Source: Chalara sp. BL73
Lineage: Eukaryota; Ascomycota; Leotiomycetes; Helotiales
Assembly (NCBI GenBank): GCA_918026815.1
Contig: CAKJVC010000193.1
Span: 124,001-188,000 of the forward strand
DNA: 64,000 nucleotides
Reading direction: 5' to 3'
The notes beneath the pieces were generated by a model that worked only from the letters and a program-made list of their open reading frames with translations, was not told where the DNA came from and did not search any database. Position 1 is the first letter of the stretch; every line of letters starts with the position of its first letter. A program made the translations under genes and the position numbers. Positions 1 through 12,287 of the stretch are shown piece by piece.

Positions 1-1248
1 AACCACGGCATCGCACCGAAAAAGAGAAGAATTTAGAGTTACTAAAGCGTAAACGAGCTGGTGAAGATATTGAGGAAGTGACGGACTCTGGATCTGATTC
101 TGATGGCCCTAGAGTTGGAATTTATGATAGTGACGCAAATTCAGACCTGAAGGCGCTGTCTGAATTTGAAGATGAGGAGGAAGAAGAAGAACAAGAAGAA
201 GTAGTCGAAAGGCGCTCAAAGCCTAAAAGAGAAGCAAAGTCAAAGTCAAAACCAACTACTGGTGGAGAGGATGACAGCGATTACGAGGGCTTATCAGATT
301 TTCTAGTGACCGATGATGAAGGTATGTTGACCAAAGGTCTCGTAATTCAGTTATTTCCAATGTGCCTGAAAAACAGTACATTCAATATTACACAAAGTGT
401 TACTGACTCTTGGTAGACGATCCGATAGGGGTTCCAACTGTGCAGATTCCTCTTGAGTTCACTCATCAAGCACATAAACCCCTCAAGGAACATTTCAAAG
501 ATGCGGTAGAATGGATGGTTCACAATAAGATCAATCCGGCCTTCCCTCGAAATGATCCAGTGTACCGACAAGCTTTTATTAAACTCGACGCCGAATACAG
601 CGGCTACGCGAAGTCTAAATTCGTGTCAACACAATGGACTGCAGATTTTACGAGGGCTATATTTGCACGCCCAATTCTAGTAGAGCGCCATCCACTAAAT
701 GAAGGCGAAGGTTTAACAGTAGAAGGTGTCTATAAATGCGATGCTTGCAATCATCGAGTACGTCATAAGGTTCTAAGTTCTAAGCATACACATTGACACG
801 ATGGCAGAAACACGTCCCGACGTATGCAGTAGCTTTTCAAGGCAAACCATATGACAAGAATACACTAGAAGAGCTGGATCAGGACAGCGATGATAGTAGC
901 AGGGAGGAGGTTGATGAAAACTCATATGTTCTTCCTGCAGAAATTAAAGAGTGGTATGCTGGCGTAACCTGTTTCTCGAATGCCCAGCACGCTCATACCT
1001 TAATTCATTGGAAATATGCCCTCAACGACTGGGTAGTCGATAATCTGGCTAATACTGGGGAACTTACGCCTACGAAGCTTGCTGCTAGAGACAAAATGAA
1101 CGCTAAAAAGAGAGCTAACTACGCTAACAACCTCGTCGACCAGTGGGCGGTTGATGGGGTTATTAGAGATTTATATCGCGATTTCAAAGGCCAACTTGAT
1201 GCAGCTCGAGAGGCTAAAACTGGTGGACGATGGGAGAAAAAGGCTTGA
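1..1248 (+). CDS. DUF4211 domain protein, 5' partial
   Basis: The gene enters from the left edge with its start codon outside the window. Exons are <1..321 (frame from base 3), 417..757 and 808..1248. Both introns (322..416, 323GTATGT-type donor; 758..807, GTACGT..CAG) restore a continuous frame. The visible N-terminal part is a Lys/Glu-rich helix followed by a Ser/Asp and poly-Glu acidic stretch and basic KSKSK repeats, as in nuclear proteins. After the first intron comes the conserved block starting DDPIGVP, with a CxxC pair (CDAC) and a GKPYDKNTLEEL motif, which I recognise as DUF4211. Fungal DUF4211 proteins are poorly characterised, probably nuclear. Without the second intron the frame would stop at 796, so the splice is needed. 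Family call is from memory of the motif. Confidence 0.8.
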
Positions 1249-1877
1249 CCCTAATGCATGTATCTACTTAAAACATTGGAATCCTTACTCCTTAGACCCT
1301 CGCGTCTTACTCTAGCTTGTTGGTGCAAGTTACGATGGGCTGCATTCAACTTCTACAGACCATCCGTCAGTCCGTCGATGGCTAAGAGGGATTAGCGTCC
1401 CTCAGTAAGGCTTTTGGTACCCTGGTATAAAATATTACCTGCAGATGCAAAATTTAGCCTCTTAACATGTAGCTCCGCGATATCCATTCGAGGCAAATCT
1501 GGATACGAACTTCGACGACGTACATGGTTTCTCCAAATACATGGACTTACTGATACGAGACACCGCAGCTTTTTAACACTAGCTTCTTCCTTATTGGGCT
1601 AGCCAGTAACCAGCAACTGCCAGACCCTTAGCTTACCATTGCAATATAAGTTCTGCAGGCAACACACGGAATAATCAAGAGTTTCTGACTTGGCAGCGTG
1701 GAGAAGGTTACATCTCGCCAAGACTATTAGACAACTACCGTTCAAACATCGCTTACTCGGGCACGCCGCCCTGGCAGGGATGCGTATAAAAACATTATAC
1801 AAGCCCTATATACCAATACAAGTCTTCAAGTCTACAACTCATCGTTTCACAAAAACACCATCTCAATCTCAACCATC
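1249..1877. other. Intergenic, promoter side of secreted-protein gene
   Basis: No convincing coding frame. The right end reads as a promoter/5' UTR for the gene at 1878; the left end is the 3' flank of the DUF4211 gene. Confidence 0.6.
1785..1792 (+). promoter_or_regulatory. TATA box upstream of small secreted protein
   Basis: A TATAAAAA octamer lies 93 bp before the ATG at 1878. It is followed by an A/C-rich leader (many CAA and CCATC units), the usual form of a fungal 5' UTR. This supports 1878 as a genuine transcribed start. Confidence 0.55.
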
Positions 1878-2351
1878 ATGCAATTCCTGACGCTCCTCCT
1901 CACCTTAGCACCAGCTCTCGTGCTTGCATCTCCCACCCCGATTGAATCCCGTCAAGAATTACAGAGATGCTGCTACCTTCTCGATCCCGTTTGTCTCTTG
2001 CTCCTTCTCCTCCCCCCATCTCATTATAACTCCCCGCCTCCCGCTCGTGTACCTACCGAAACATCACCTCACTAGACAAACATTCTAGGACGGAAACGCC
2101 CTTCTGGTCATCGCCGACAAACTTGCCTGGAACTACTTGGATACGCTCAGGTGGTGCGAGATATCTGTTCACCGGTACGTTCTCCTCCCAGATTTGACGC
2201 TTGGTTGTGAAGGCGGTGGGTCGGCTGCCTGACGGAGATCATCTGTAGGGACCCGAACGATCCGAATAATTGTGCGGCTGCGAAGACCGAGTATTTGAGC
2301 GGGTATTGCAATTACGGGTCGCCGATCGTGGCGACCTCGTGTCCTGCATAG
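1878..2351 (+). CDS. Small secreted cysteine-rich protein (effector-like)
   Basis: Three exons, 1878..1988, 2089..2174 and 2249..2351, give a 99-residue protein. Intron 1 is GTTTGT..CTAG (100 bp) and intron 2 is GTACGT..TGTAG (74 bp) with a CTGAC branch site. Residues 1-17/18 form a hydrophobic signal peptide ending in a plausible signal peptidase site (LVLA-S), followed by PTPIESR. The mature part has six cysteines at 31, 32, 60, 74, 86 and 97, an even number compatible with three disulfides, and few basic residues. I do not recognise a family. Small size, signal peptide and Cys content fit the fungal effector-like or hydrophobin-unrelated secreted class; function is unknown. The unspliced frame stops after 65 codons, so the model depends on both introns, of which the first is the less certain. 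Confidence 0.6.
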
Positions 2352-4174
2352 GAAGTCGATGAGCCGGTTGAAGGCATGCGGCAAGGGAAGGAAGACGGGT
2401 ATGGTGTGGCCTTGCTTGTGGCAAGGTATGAAGGGAGAGACCGATTAGAAACTCTCTTTGCGGATCATACTTACATGCGCGCTCTCACTGTAAAACTTAA
2501 GTAGCGTCTATCGTCGAGCATGAAAAGTTTTTGTTTGATTATTTCCTTCGCTATCAGGCTGGCTGAAACTCAAGACATGGAGAGGCACAAAGGGAAACTT
2601 TCCCACTCCTGAGATCTCCTCCCAAGGTAATGTAGCCTCTAGCACCCTTCCCGAAGATGTGGAAAAGGAAGGTGATTTCTCAATACCGCTTAGATACTTG
2701 GCGTCATGTTTTCTAGAGCCAAGCGATGCCATTCAGCTTGATCATTTGCCGCATGACGTACTGCACGGCTAAGTTGGGGCAATAGCAAGGGTGGATACAC
2801 CCTCAAGCAACCCGCTACAATGAAATATATTGTTGTTCACCTGTCCGCCTTATTTTCTAGTCTGGGAAGAGGTCGTTGTATTACCCGTAGCCAACATAGG
2901 CAACCAGAGTCGAGAATTCTCGGGACCGAAGACCGCGCAGTACCTATGCCTTGTTCATTTCCAGCCAGAGTTAACATCGGACGGCGGGTCGGACGAACCA
3001 GAAGATCTAGAAATATATGCCCGTGGTCTGGATGTTTTGCGGTTGCCTATTAATGCGTTATCATAGGGCATGCCGCTACCATGGCTGAAGACCATCATAT
3101 CCAGATACAACGGCTCAAGGAAGTTTAACACATGCTTGGAGGAAGATTCAGGGGTTTCTCTTTACGTAAGTTATAGGAGTCTCGCTTAAATCTCGCTTAT
3201 GTACGGGGTTGAAAAAGGGGTTAGGAAATTCCGCAGATACGTCCTCCCTTGGCCACAGATTTAAGGCGCCATGAAATCTCTAGAAGAAACACGGGTTTGA
3301 GGTCGACGCAAATAATAGTAATGAAGCGTCGACTTGGTTACGATGGCGCTGAGAATCCAGTAGTGCCAGAAAAAGAATATTCCTTGGCGTGTTCGTGGGA
3401 GAGAGAGCGCGAGAGAACGTTATATATATTAGCAATATTTCAAGCTTCTAAAGTACCGCAGAAAGTTTCAAATGCAGCTTATATCTATTTCTAGAGGAGA
3501 CAAGGCTTTCTCGGCTAGTTTTCCACCTTTATAAGTCTGAACTAGTATCATCCTCTTATCACCATGCGGCATATATTGCCGGACATAGTCCCTCGTCCTG
3601 GGCATCTTTCAACGGTTCCAACCACATCGCCCCATCATACGAGCGCCGAAGACTATGTTAGTGCTCCGTTTCCGGTCGAGGGTATTCATGCGTGGAGACC
3701 GGCATCGCGAGGCACGCAGGGCGTCCCAACCTGGCTATTTGAGCTGAGGATCAGCTTTTTTAGTAAGAGTCGCGAGCCGCTAGGGCTTGAGAATTGTATT
3801 GGAGTGGGGCTTATGAAACTGGCTGTTAGGTTCCTGGTTCTAGGATCCGGAGACGCTTGTTGAATGTCTAGGGGTGAATTAGACTGAATTAAGCGTCGAG
3901 AACGGGTATTTGATATAGCCAAAAGCTTCAGTTCTTGGATTGTCCCAAAACAAGGGTTGATAATAAGAGTTCGCTTAGGTGAGAGATAATAGATAGCTAA
4001 CAGATAACTAGTTCGTGCCGTCTATGATTAAACTAGCCAATAGTGCAGTTGAGCAACTTCCTCGTTTGTTATATGCTAAGATACAACCAGATATGACATA
4101 GAACAATCTAAAATTCAGACCGTTTCTCAAGTGTATAAACCCCCTATACATTCATGGGATGACCCAACCAAAGG
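2352..4174. other. Gene-poor region with possible relics
   Basis: Apart from the broken frame at 2560-3066 described separately, there is a 100-codon open frame at 3564-3863. It has a pyrimidine-rich leader and a decent start context but an unrecognisable product. A TATATATATT stretch lies near 3420. I cannot assign a gene. Confidence 0.4.
2560..3066 (+). pseudogene. Possible decayed coding frame, unknown
   Basis: One frame stays open for 507 bases except for TAA at 2770 and TGA at 2821. The residues on both sides look protein-like (acidic and hydrophobic alternation, for example PELTSDGGSDEPEDLEIYA near the end). The two stops lie close together and could instead sit in an intron: a GTACTG donor near 2757 and a TTTTCTAG acceptor near 2867 are available. 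No start codon or family is evident, so this may be a relic or chance. Confidence 0.25.
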
Positions 4175-5979
4175 CTATAAGATCCCAACATGTCTCAAAT
4201 TATTTTTAGTATATTCTTCCCTCATCGATGGAGTTGCCTTAGGTGAGAACCGAGGCTCATTTAGTGGCCGTGAAGAAGGAGAGCGACCTGAACGAAAGTA
4301 GGACTTGAGGCCGGCAGGCCGATATCTGGTTGATGTATCATAATGGGTTGAAACATTTTGTTGCTGGAGAGGTCCTAAAACGCTAACCATTTTACTGTTC
4401 TTCGAGAGGTCCGTCCCATCCAGAGTGCTCCAGCTGGGTCCCTTCATGTACCTTGAAGAAGGCGCCATTTCATTTGCAGTTCCAAGATCAGACTTCAGAG
4501 CATCCCCATGACTATTGGTGTTATCCATTTCTCCTTTGATGGGTCTATAGCCTCCCGAGACTAGATCGAGGGTTGATTCCCCTGTCCTTAGATTGTAGTA
4601 GAACAAAATACCAGTTCGAGTGGCTTGAGGGACCCACCATGCAGCTGCTGGTTGGTGCTCGTCGAAATCCTCAAGGGCATCAGATACTTCATCTTCCTCA
4701 ACGATATCGTCCGAGATCGCCTCATAAGGTTTTGCAGCACCTTTAGCATCAGCAGAAGAGATAATTCTTGTATAGTTACTAGGGAACCAGCCCCGAACTT
4801 GGTGCAAGATACCGTTCCACCAACCACTTTCAAGCTGGGTTATCACTTTGATGACATCTCCCTCTCGAAAGCTCAACCCCCTCAAATTGTGTGCTTCATA
4901 ACTATAGATGGCTCTCACGTAGAGTGCATTGGGGATCGCTGGTTCATCCGTAGTTTTCGGCATAGCTTCCTTTTGTTCTGGAACCAAATCGGTTGGCTCC
5001 TTGTCCTCACCCAGCGGCTGGAGAACGTCATGAACGCTTATCTCATCACTGTCTTGGTCTGATGTAACAGACAAGCCCGGTGAGCGAAGCAGCGGACTGC
5101 TGGCACGGCTGTTGTCCGCCTCGTCAAGAATGGAAGAGCCATAATGATCGGACACGCTATCAGGCAAAGATGCAGCTACCATGTTTTCGTCTTTTTTATT
5201 GACATCGTCTGGAAGTTCCTGGGGCAGCGTTTGCTGATGATCGTTTGGTATTCTTGACTCGGGAGGCAAGGAAGGTAAAGCAGCATGAGCAAACTTCTGA
5301 TATACTCTTGATGATTGAATAATTTGATCAAAAGAAAATTGTACACTGGCCAGACTTGACCTCTCGGGATTGATGTTCAATGCTGTGGTGGAGAACTTGC
5401 TATCATTCGTCAAGAAGCTGAACCTTAATGTGTCATTATCAGACTGAAGGATAGAACTTTGACGAGCGGCAGTCTTCTGCTGCGTGGCGAGTTGAGCCTT
5501 ATCTGATATTTGGGATGAATGCCTGGATACAGGTCAGTCTCCTCAGGTGCTCCTAGTTCGGGGCCAGGGACATACATCTGAACCATAAGATAAAAGGCAA
5601 CATCATCTCGGCACTCATCCAGTAAATTTGTCAGCGACTTGACCTCGGCGTCTTTCCAGATAAGATCGATGACCTTGATGTCGTGTAACGTGCTCGCATC
5701 ATCTGGATCAACCCCGAGCTTCCGCAACAGGTGTTCCATCGACTTGATTACTTTTGCACAATTCGCAGCGGTCAATGTGAGAGGATCGCCGGACTGAGTT
5801 GTCCCCATGGCGGCCAATTGCTCCAGGGCCATCTCGAGCATGCGGCATTTGACCAAGACCCGTTGCAGCTTATCGCTGGCGCCTCCAAGCTTGCCGTGGA
5901 TCTCGTTAAACAGCTTGATGCATTTGAGGATTCCCACGATTGTCGGCGGTATGGCCAGCGTGAGCCCCGCGATCTCCAT
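4175..5979 (-). CDS. STAND-like N-terminus plus SH3 and WW domain protein
   Basis: Two exons, 5979..5576 and 5522..4175, joined by a 53-bp GTATGT..CCAG intron with a CTGAC branch site, encode 583 residues. Residues 1-130 begin MEIAGLTLAIPPTIVGILKC, the pattern of the fungal N-terminal domain found on STAND/NLR-type proteins. Residues about 334-389 are an SH3 domain (ALYDY-type start YVRAIYSYEA, the WW pair in SGWWNG, and GWFPSNY near its end). Residues about 430-456 resemble a WW domain (WWVPQ ... GILFYYNLRTGES). The SH3-WW pair closely recalls the N-terminus of fungal Cdc25-type Ras exchange factors, but no REM or RasGEF domain follows; the C-terminus is Ser/Arg-rich and unstructured. I infer an adaptor protein. 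The middle (about 170-330) is low-complexity and acidic. Confidence 0.75.
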
Positions 5980-6804
5980 GCTTGTAGAAGCAAGGAACTC
6001 TCTTCTGTGGACACATTGAAATATAATCTATATCTTAAGGCTGCGGGAAGACAGGATTTAAGCAGATGAGAGAGCCCGTGGATCAGCCTCACTACGCCAC
6101 AATTGAGGAGGGTATTAATCCCCTGTCCTGTCACGAACATGTCGATTGAGGCTTCAATCGCCCTTTAAAATATTTTCCCCTATGTTCTAATGATTGATAC
6201 ACAAGCACTCATACTTATATAATACTACTCTTTAAAATGTTGTAATTAAAATAAATATCGTAGGGAGATGTGTAATATCGAAGGCTCTGTGTAACACAAA
6301 ACAATCGGAGCCTCCCTAATGAAGCGAGCTGACCCCCCTAAGGTAAAAGGGGCTTCGCAACCAAAAATCCTTTCCCCTACTACATAAATATAGGTAGGTA
6401 TTCAAAAGTAAGTTTCAACGTAGGCATTGCTCTTCTCATTTTCTCAGCCATTAAGCATACATAAGAACTCTTTGGCACCTTGGCTGGTGAATCAAAAGTA
6501 TAATTTTTGCGTGTAACCTGCCCTTACTCCAGTTTATTGTAGTAATATAGATTTTGCTGAGTAGAAGAAGTACTGAACGATATCGGAAAGCGAGTAAGTA
6601 GATTTTGGGCAATACGATTTTGGAGACAGTGGGTGAAATAAGTTTTTGCAGCAGTAGCATGTAAACGCGCGGTAGAGCAGAATAAGATCTCACTAAGCTA
6701 GTAAAATGTTGAACACTGATCCGTCGAAATAGTGGCACAAACTAAACTATAGTACGCCAACAGAATGATGCAGCCACATAAGCTTAATTCCGAGAATTTA
6801 TTTA
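5980..6804. other. AT-rich divergent intergenic region
   Basis: Separates two genes transcribed away from each other. It is A/T-rich around 6170-6260 and 6360-6420, with no supported coding frame. It presumably holds both promoters. Confidence 0.6.
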
Positions 6805-7749
6805 ATGGGCAAGACAACTCAAAATAAAGAGAAAATAGAGCTTCGTGGCAGATCAGCTTGCACCATGGTGTTCTCGACGAATTCGGCTGTATACTACCCG
6901 CCAATATGGAGATTAATGGGCTTAGAAACTTTCGTGCTACAAATACGAAGCAGAAAAGGGGGCTTTGAACGATTCAGGGACCTTCCTGCAGAATTACGGA
7001 TCAAAATCTGGAGAATGGCTGGGGCCGAAGAAAAACAACGGTTCATCCCTTTGGTGATGTCCCCCAACGGAAAGTTTGTTACTCCGGGCAATATATTTCC
7101 CAAGGCCAGTCCTGCATTGCTTTTTGTGAGCTATGAGTCTCGCGAAGAGATGATGAGGATATGGAAACTCTGCATAAGAGGGCCAGGGCAGAGCCTTTGC
7201 CGCATCAACCCTCAGATCGACTGCCTATATGTCACCGGCGACCGCAGCGACCGGATAAGAACGCGGGATCGGAACAAGTTGTTACGAAAGCTCAAGAATG
7301 AGTTAAACGCTCAAGGCGTGAGATTGAGAGATGTGCTACACTTGGCACTGGATGACCATAAAATTTACTGCTACTTGGGAAACAACTCTAGCGATCGGCT
7401 TGCGTATGCCTGTGCAAACCAGGTCTATGGATTTCCTGAGCTTGAGTCCTTGACTCTGGTTCGCTCTTGCTTTTACTCAATCACAAATGCACAATGGATA
7501 ACTTCCATGGAGGAGCTAGAAGACGGTCTCGAGGACTGGGAGGAAATGCTGGAGTATTATGACTCAATGCTGCAGAGATATCATGGCATACCTGACCTGC
7601 AGCCCTCTTCCCAGCAGCTGAGCCTCAGATCCGAGTGGAGGAAGAAGGAGGTGAGGCAAGTGACGATAAATTGGAATGATGAGAGAAACTTGAGAGAAAA
7701 GTCATGCTTCAGCAAACATGCCAAATTCAAAAGAGCAACAGGATTGTGA
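6805..7749 (+). CDS. 2EXR domain-containing protein
   Basis: An intronless frame of 314 codons. Residues about 50-140 carry the 2EXR signature seen in many Pezizomycotina proteins: FERFRDLPAELRIKIWRMA, then a hydrophobic strand, SPALLFVSYESREE, and IDCLYV. 2EXR proteins are F-box-like in their opening LP.ELR.KIW motif; their biochemical role is unknown. The C-terminus is acidic (EELEDGLEDWEEM) then basic. Two starts are possible: ATG 6805, or ATG 6865 (residue 21), which has the better context (CACCATGG). I kept the longer frame but the shorter protein may be real. These genes form large, fast-evolving families. Confidence 0.75.
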   Translation: MGKTTQNKEKIELRGRSACTMVFSTNSAVYYPPIWRLMGLETFVLQIRSRKGGFERFRDLPAELRIKIWRMAGAEEKQRFIPLVMSPNGKFVTPGNIFPKASPALLFVSYESREEMMRIWKLCIRGPGQSLCRINPQIDCLYVTGDRSDRIRTRDRNKLLRKLKNELNAQGVRLRDVLHLALDDHKIYCYLGNNSSDRLAYACANQVYGFPELESLTLVRSCFYSITNAQWITSMEELEDGLEDWEEMLEYYDSMLQRYHGIPDLQPSSQQLSLRSEWRKKEVRQVTINWNDERNLREKSCFSKHAKFKRATGL

Positions 7750-9448
7750 CCAGACAAGCCAAGTGAGTTATCAGTTTCTCACGGCGCAGCTCTGTTAGGT
7801 TGTCGAATCACTTAAGTCATGACACATTGGGGGGGAGTAAAATGCCTTCACAGAGGGGTAATACAACAGCAATCAGAGCATCTAAATAGGTATTGTCTAG
7901 AATCACCGCCAAATGAATCTTCACTTTAGCTTAGTTGGACAAATTTGTATCACGTGTTGCGCCAACCACAACGGCAAACGGCATTTGCCTCTTGTTTGTG
8001 CAGGGGAAACGCAACCTACCAAGACGAGCTAGGGACCCGTGCTACCCGTGACGACGAGGCGTGACATGGCCGGATCTGGACTCCCAGCCAAGCTCATTCA
8101 GTACCAGTATTACATGATGAAAGCATAACAAGCGGTGGTGCGTGATGAGGTGTAACTAGCTGGAGGTGAGGGGAGACGGGACGAGGTGAGCTGCGATGGA
8201 TGAAGTCATCGCTGGAGCCTCTGCTGTTGTCACGGCCACTAGCAAACCTATGTGTGGCGGGAGCGGCAGCATGCCACATCGCCAGCAATGATTCTATCTA
8301 TGATCTGCTTATTCGGAACATCGCAATTGATACCACGTATTTTAAGCAAAAAGATTAACCAAGTGTTGTCTTGGATTTTGTTGTTCAGATACATTAAGTC
8401 GGAGAAGTAAAAAGGTAGTCTTGTCTGGCGAGGATGTTTGGCCGGGTCAGGTATTCCAGTTGCCGGGAAATTAACAAATGATGTATGTGTGTGGGATCCT
8501 GTACTGCACTGCTGTACGGTAGTGTATTACTTAATGATGCAGCATGCGGGCGGGTTGGAAAATGGATTTTCTCCAGGATGCCAGGAATTGGGGCGGGTTG
8601 GCTGAACAGGGGGTGTCAAATATCCTGGGACGTCAGTGATGCATTTTGTACCAAATGCCATTGTCAGTGTCAGTGCCAAGACCATCACCAATCCGGCAAT
8701 CTTTTCGTGCTCCCGTCTTGGCTGTCCATAGGCGATCCATCCGATCGAATGTTGAGAGTGCATGGGATTGCGTTCGGTCGACTGGTACAGGAGACAGTGC
8801 AACGGGGATAAAAATCAATTTCACCGTGCCCAATTGACCTTCTTACGTTCCAAAACACTGGGAGAAGGAGCAATGTCGATGACGTATGGGGCTGTTCCTG
8901 AATTTCCAGGGAGAGAGCATCAAAGAAGAAGAGGAAGGATACGCTACCCATATAGATGGATAGAGTGATTGATTGATTGATTATTCAATCGATCGAATGA
9001 ATGAATGCATCAACGGAATGACGCATTTCTAGAGAAAGCGGGGATAGGTCGAAGGCAAAGAGAGGCCCTGAGTGAGCCCTGGGAGGAGGAATCTGGTGGT
9101 GACGTAGCCGTTTTCGATGCCAGCAACCCCCCGAAAAAAACGAAATGAGGCAGATTTACACCACCCTAGGTACCGCTACCAGGATAGGGCTAAGCGTTGG
9201 TTAGTTAGAAAACATCTGAAAGATGAGTGTTGATCTCATTCAGTGACAAAACCAAGAAAATATCACCACTTGGTCGCCAGTGGCCCTTAAGTGCCTTGTT
9301 CCCCCAAACTTAATCCTTTTTCTCTCCTTTCTTCATACCACCAGAAAACAACTACAGAAATCCCTAATAATACCCAAGATACCCGAAGAACTTGCTATTT
9401 CCTTTTTTTTTGATACCCCTGTCGTCGTCTTTTATAATCACAGCAAAC
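7750..9448. other. Intergenic, 1.7 kb, no gene seen
   Basis: Only short overlapping frames on both strands. It contains a GATT/GAAT simple-repeat patch at 8966-9006 and a C/T-rich leader at 9300-9440 just upstream of the next gene. Confidence 0.55.
8966..9006. repeat. Short GATT / ATGA tandem repeats around an AT palindrome
   Basis: About four TGAT units are followed by a near-palindromic ATTCAATCGATCGAAT and then three ATGA units. Inverted complementarity between the arms would allow a small hairpin. Probably simple-sequence DNA. Confidence 0.5.
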
Positions 9449-12287
9449 ATGTCTACAAATGTAAATGTCCCAACCAACACCAAGATCAAAGAGGTATGCA
9501 AACCACGTTCGCTTCATGTCCCTTGATGATCGTGGTTAGTCATACTAACTGTCGCTGTCTGTAGGCCGATGTCAATCGCAAGCTCCAGATCTACGGTATC
9601 GCTACAGCTTTCTCCGCTGGCAAAGTGCCGTCAAACGAGCAGATCGATATTGCCCTCAATAGCTTTCTCAAGTCGAAAGCTCTCGCAAGCCCGTCAAAGG
9701 AGCTCTCAGCCGAGGGTCAGGCCCTCGTCGCAGACTTCAGAGATGTCGTAAAGCAGGCTCAGCACCTCCTCTTATCTAAAAACAAGGGCGATCTCCTGCA
9801 GGACTTCATTTGGCAGTCGCAGCATATCGATGGTGGCAGCGCATCAATTCCCGGCGCGCCAGTTGACAAAGATACTGCAAAGCAACATGGTAACGAGGCT
9901 CTGGAGGGCCTTCGAACACTTGGCACGCTCATCATTTCTAATGGGCAATTCCGCAAGCTACGTAAGTTTACAGATTTTTGCTTCTTGCTCTTTTGCTGAC
10001 ATTCGTAGTGAATGATGCCACAATCCTTATTCGCGATATTGCCGGCGATGCTGCTACCAAGGCTGCGAGCAAGGTTAACCCATCTGAGGAGCAATTGTCC
10101 CAAATTGATAGGCCAGCGGCGGATAACACCTGGCACGATACTCCGGACCTCTCTTCTGGTAACATAAGAAATCAGTTCAAGGCCAGTTTCAACAAGAATG
10201 CCCCAGTCACAACAGATGACTTAAAGGATGCGGCGAGCAACGCAAGCGAACAAGCAAACCCAGATGGCTCTCGCGACCCAGCAGATGCGGCCAATTATGC
10301 TCAGCATGATCAGCAGCAAGGTACCAGCACTGGCGTTGACGCTCAAGCTGGCGTTCAAGCTGGAATCAACACGCTCAATGAGCGGTCCAATGACTCTAAT
10401 ATCAAAGAAGATAGCAAGGAGCAGGCCCGTATCCGCAAGGAGAGAACCCAACGCTATCTCAGGAGCAAGATGCCTGAAGACCGCCGTGATCAGACAATAT
10501 GGAGACTGCGCAAGATGGTCGTTGAGGTCCAAGGTCATCCCGACTACGCTCAAGCTATCAACACATTGCTTACTTTGGCCGAGACTTACGCCGGCCACGC
10601 TAACACTGTTGCCAACCAGAGTACTGGATCTGTCAAAGGTGCTCACGCTGATAGTTCTTTGAAGAAAGCCGAGAATGACTTAAAGACGCTTATTGAGCGA
10701 TTTGCCAATGGTACCTCGACTAGTGATTTCTTCGACGCCATCAATCAAATTTACAGAGATGCTGACCGGGATCCTGAGCTCAAGTCTTGGTTCAAGCAAG
10801 TCGATCGCTATATCAGAAAATGCCTGCAACAACAAGGCTATATCATGGATGATGCTGCCACTGATGAGTGGAACGAGCTGTACGATCGAGGCAACTTCCT
10901 ACTCCGTGAGCGTTATCGCAACCACACAGACCGCATCGTCGATGAGGTCAAGTTCCTTGCCGGCCAATTCGACAAGGACCCACTGAACAAGCAATTTGCT
11001 GCTTCAGTAAACAAACTCTTCCAGGACCTTGGTAATGACGAGAATGGAAAGCCTACTTTCAAGCCCCATTTGGTCAAGGACCTAAGTGAGGTCATCATAC
11101 CTGCTGTCTTCGAGAATGTCCGCTATGTTCCTATCCCAAGAATCGAAGTCAGCGACCCGACGATCGATGTTGTTGTTGAGAACTTGGTTATTGAGAGCAA
11201 CAATCTCATGCCTAACGTGCTCGAAGTTGCGAATGACAACTACTTCAAATGGGGCCGTGCTGGAAGCAAAAGCAAGAACAAGAACTCCATCCAGCTTTCC
11301 GTTTCTGGAATTCAGATGGATTTAAGAGATGTTGCGTACTATGTTAAGAGGAAGCAGGGCTTCCCAAGTGTCTCGGACCTGGGTGTTGCCGACATCCTTC
11401 TTGGTGGTTCTGGCCTCAGCTTCAAGTTGAAGTTGTCCACTGCGGACAAAAATGATCGGCAGAACTTCTTCAAGATTGATAAGGTTGATGTTGATGTAAA
11501 GAATTTCAACATCAAATTAAAACAGTCGAAGCACAAGCTTTTATTTGCTGTTGCTAAACCTATAATGCTCAAGGTTCTTCGTCCTGCCCTGCAAAAGGCT
11601 ATTGAGAAGGTCATCAAGGACAAGTTCCATGAGATTGATAGCTTGGCCTACGAAATCAAGATTGAAGCCGATCGCGCCAAGCAGGAAGTAAAGCAGAACC
11701 CTGAGAACGCTCCAAATATTTATAACAGATACGCTACCGCTGCGCAAAAGAAATTCTTGGAAGGCAAGAAGAAGGCGGAGCAGATCAAGGAACGTACCAA
11801 GGACACCAAGGTCAACACTGCCATTACCAAGCAAGACTCCATCTTCCCGGATATCCATCTACCAGGAGGCATCTCTTCCAAGGCGACTGAATATAAGGAG
11901 TTGGCCCTCAAGGGGGAAGAATGGAGATCGCCAATTTTCAAGTTGGGTTCAGCTTCCACATCTTCGGACATCCCAGCTACGATTGAAGTGACCCGAAAGC
12001 AGCATTCTGCCACCTCGGGTGGAGTCAGGGGTCCTCAAAATGTTGGGAATACAAACTCAGCCAGCAATCAACTTCATGACCCCAGTGCCCAAGCTGTAGG
12101 CCAAACCAATGGAGGTCCCACCTCGTCTGTTCATGGAGGTGTTACTTCAACCGCACCACCCACCAACGGCAACACCAACGGTTTTAGCAAGCAAGTAGAC
12201 CAAGCCTTCTCCAACGGTCAGACAACCGATAAGGCGCGTGACATTCCCCGTTCATCTAATAACTTCGCAATCGCTGGTGGCTCCTAA
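9449..12287 (+). CDS. HAM1-like protein with BPI/TULIP-type C-terminal region
   Basis: Three exons, 9449..9493, 9565..9961 and 10009..12287, encode 906 residues; introns are GTATGC..GTAG (71 bp) and GTAAGT..GTAG (47 bp). The start MSTNVNVPTNTKIKE precedes the first intron. The N-terminal two thirds are charged and mostly helical, including the KERTQRYLRSKMPEDRRDQTIWRLRKMV-like region, which fits the fungal HAM1-like N-terminal/DUF5923 family. Roughly residues 480-700 have the VRYVPIPRIEVSDP and later beta-rich segment I associate with the HAM1-like C-terminal, often annotated as bactericidal permeability-increasing-protein-like and probably lipid binding. The last 130 residues are Ser/Thr/Gly/Asn-rich and disordered. 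Cellular role is unknown; a membrane-lipid function is inference only. Confidence 0.8.

Noticed and set aside
4625..5062. 145-codon plus-strand frame
   Set aside because: Antisense of the SH3 region of the gene on the minus strand.
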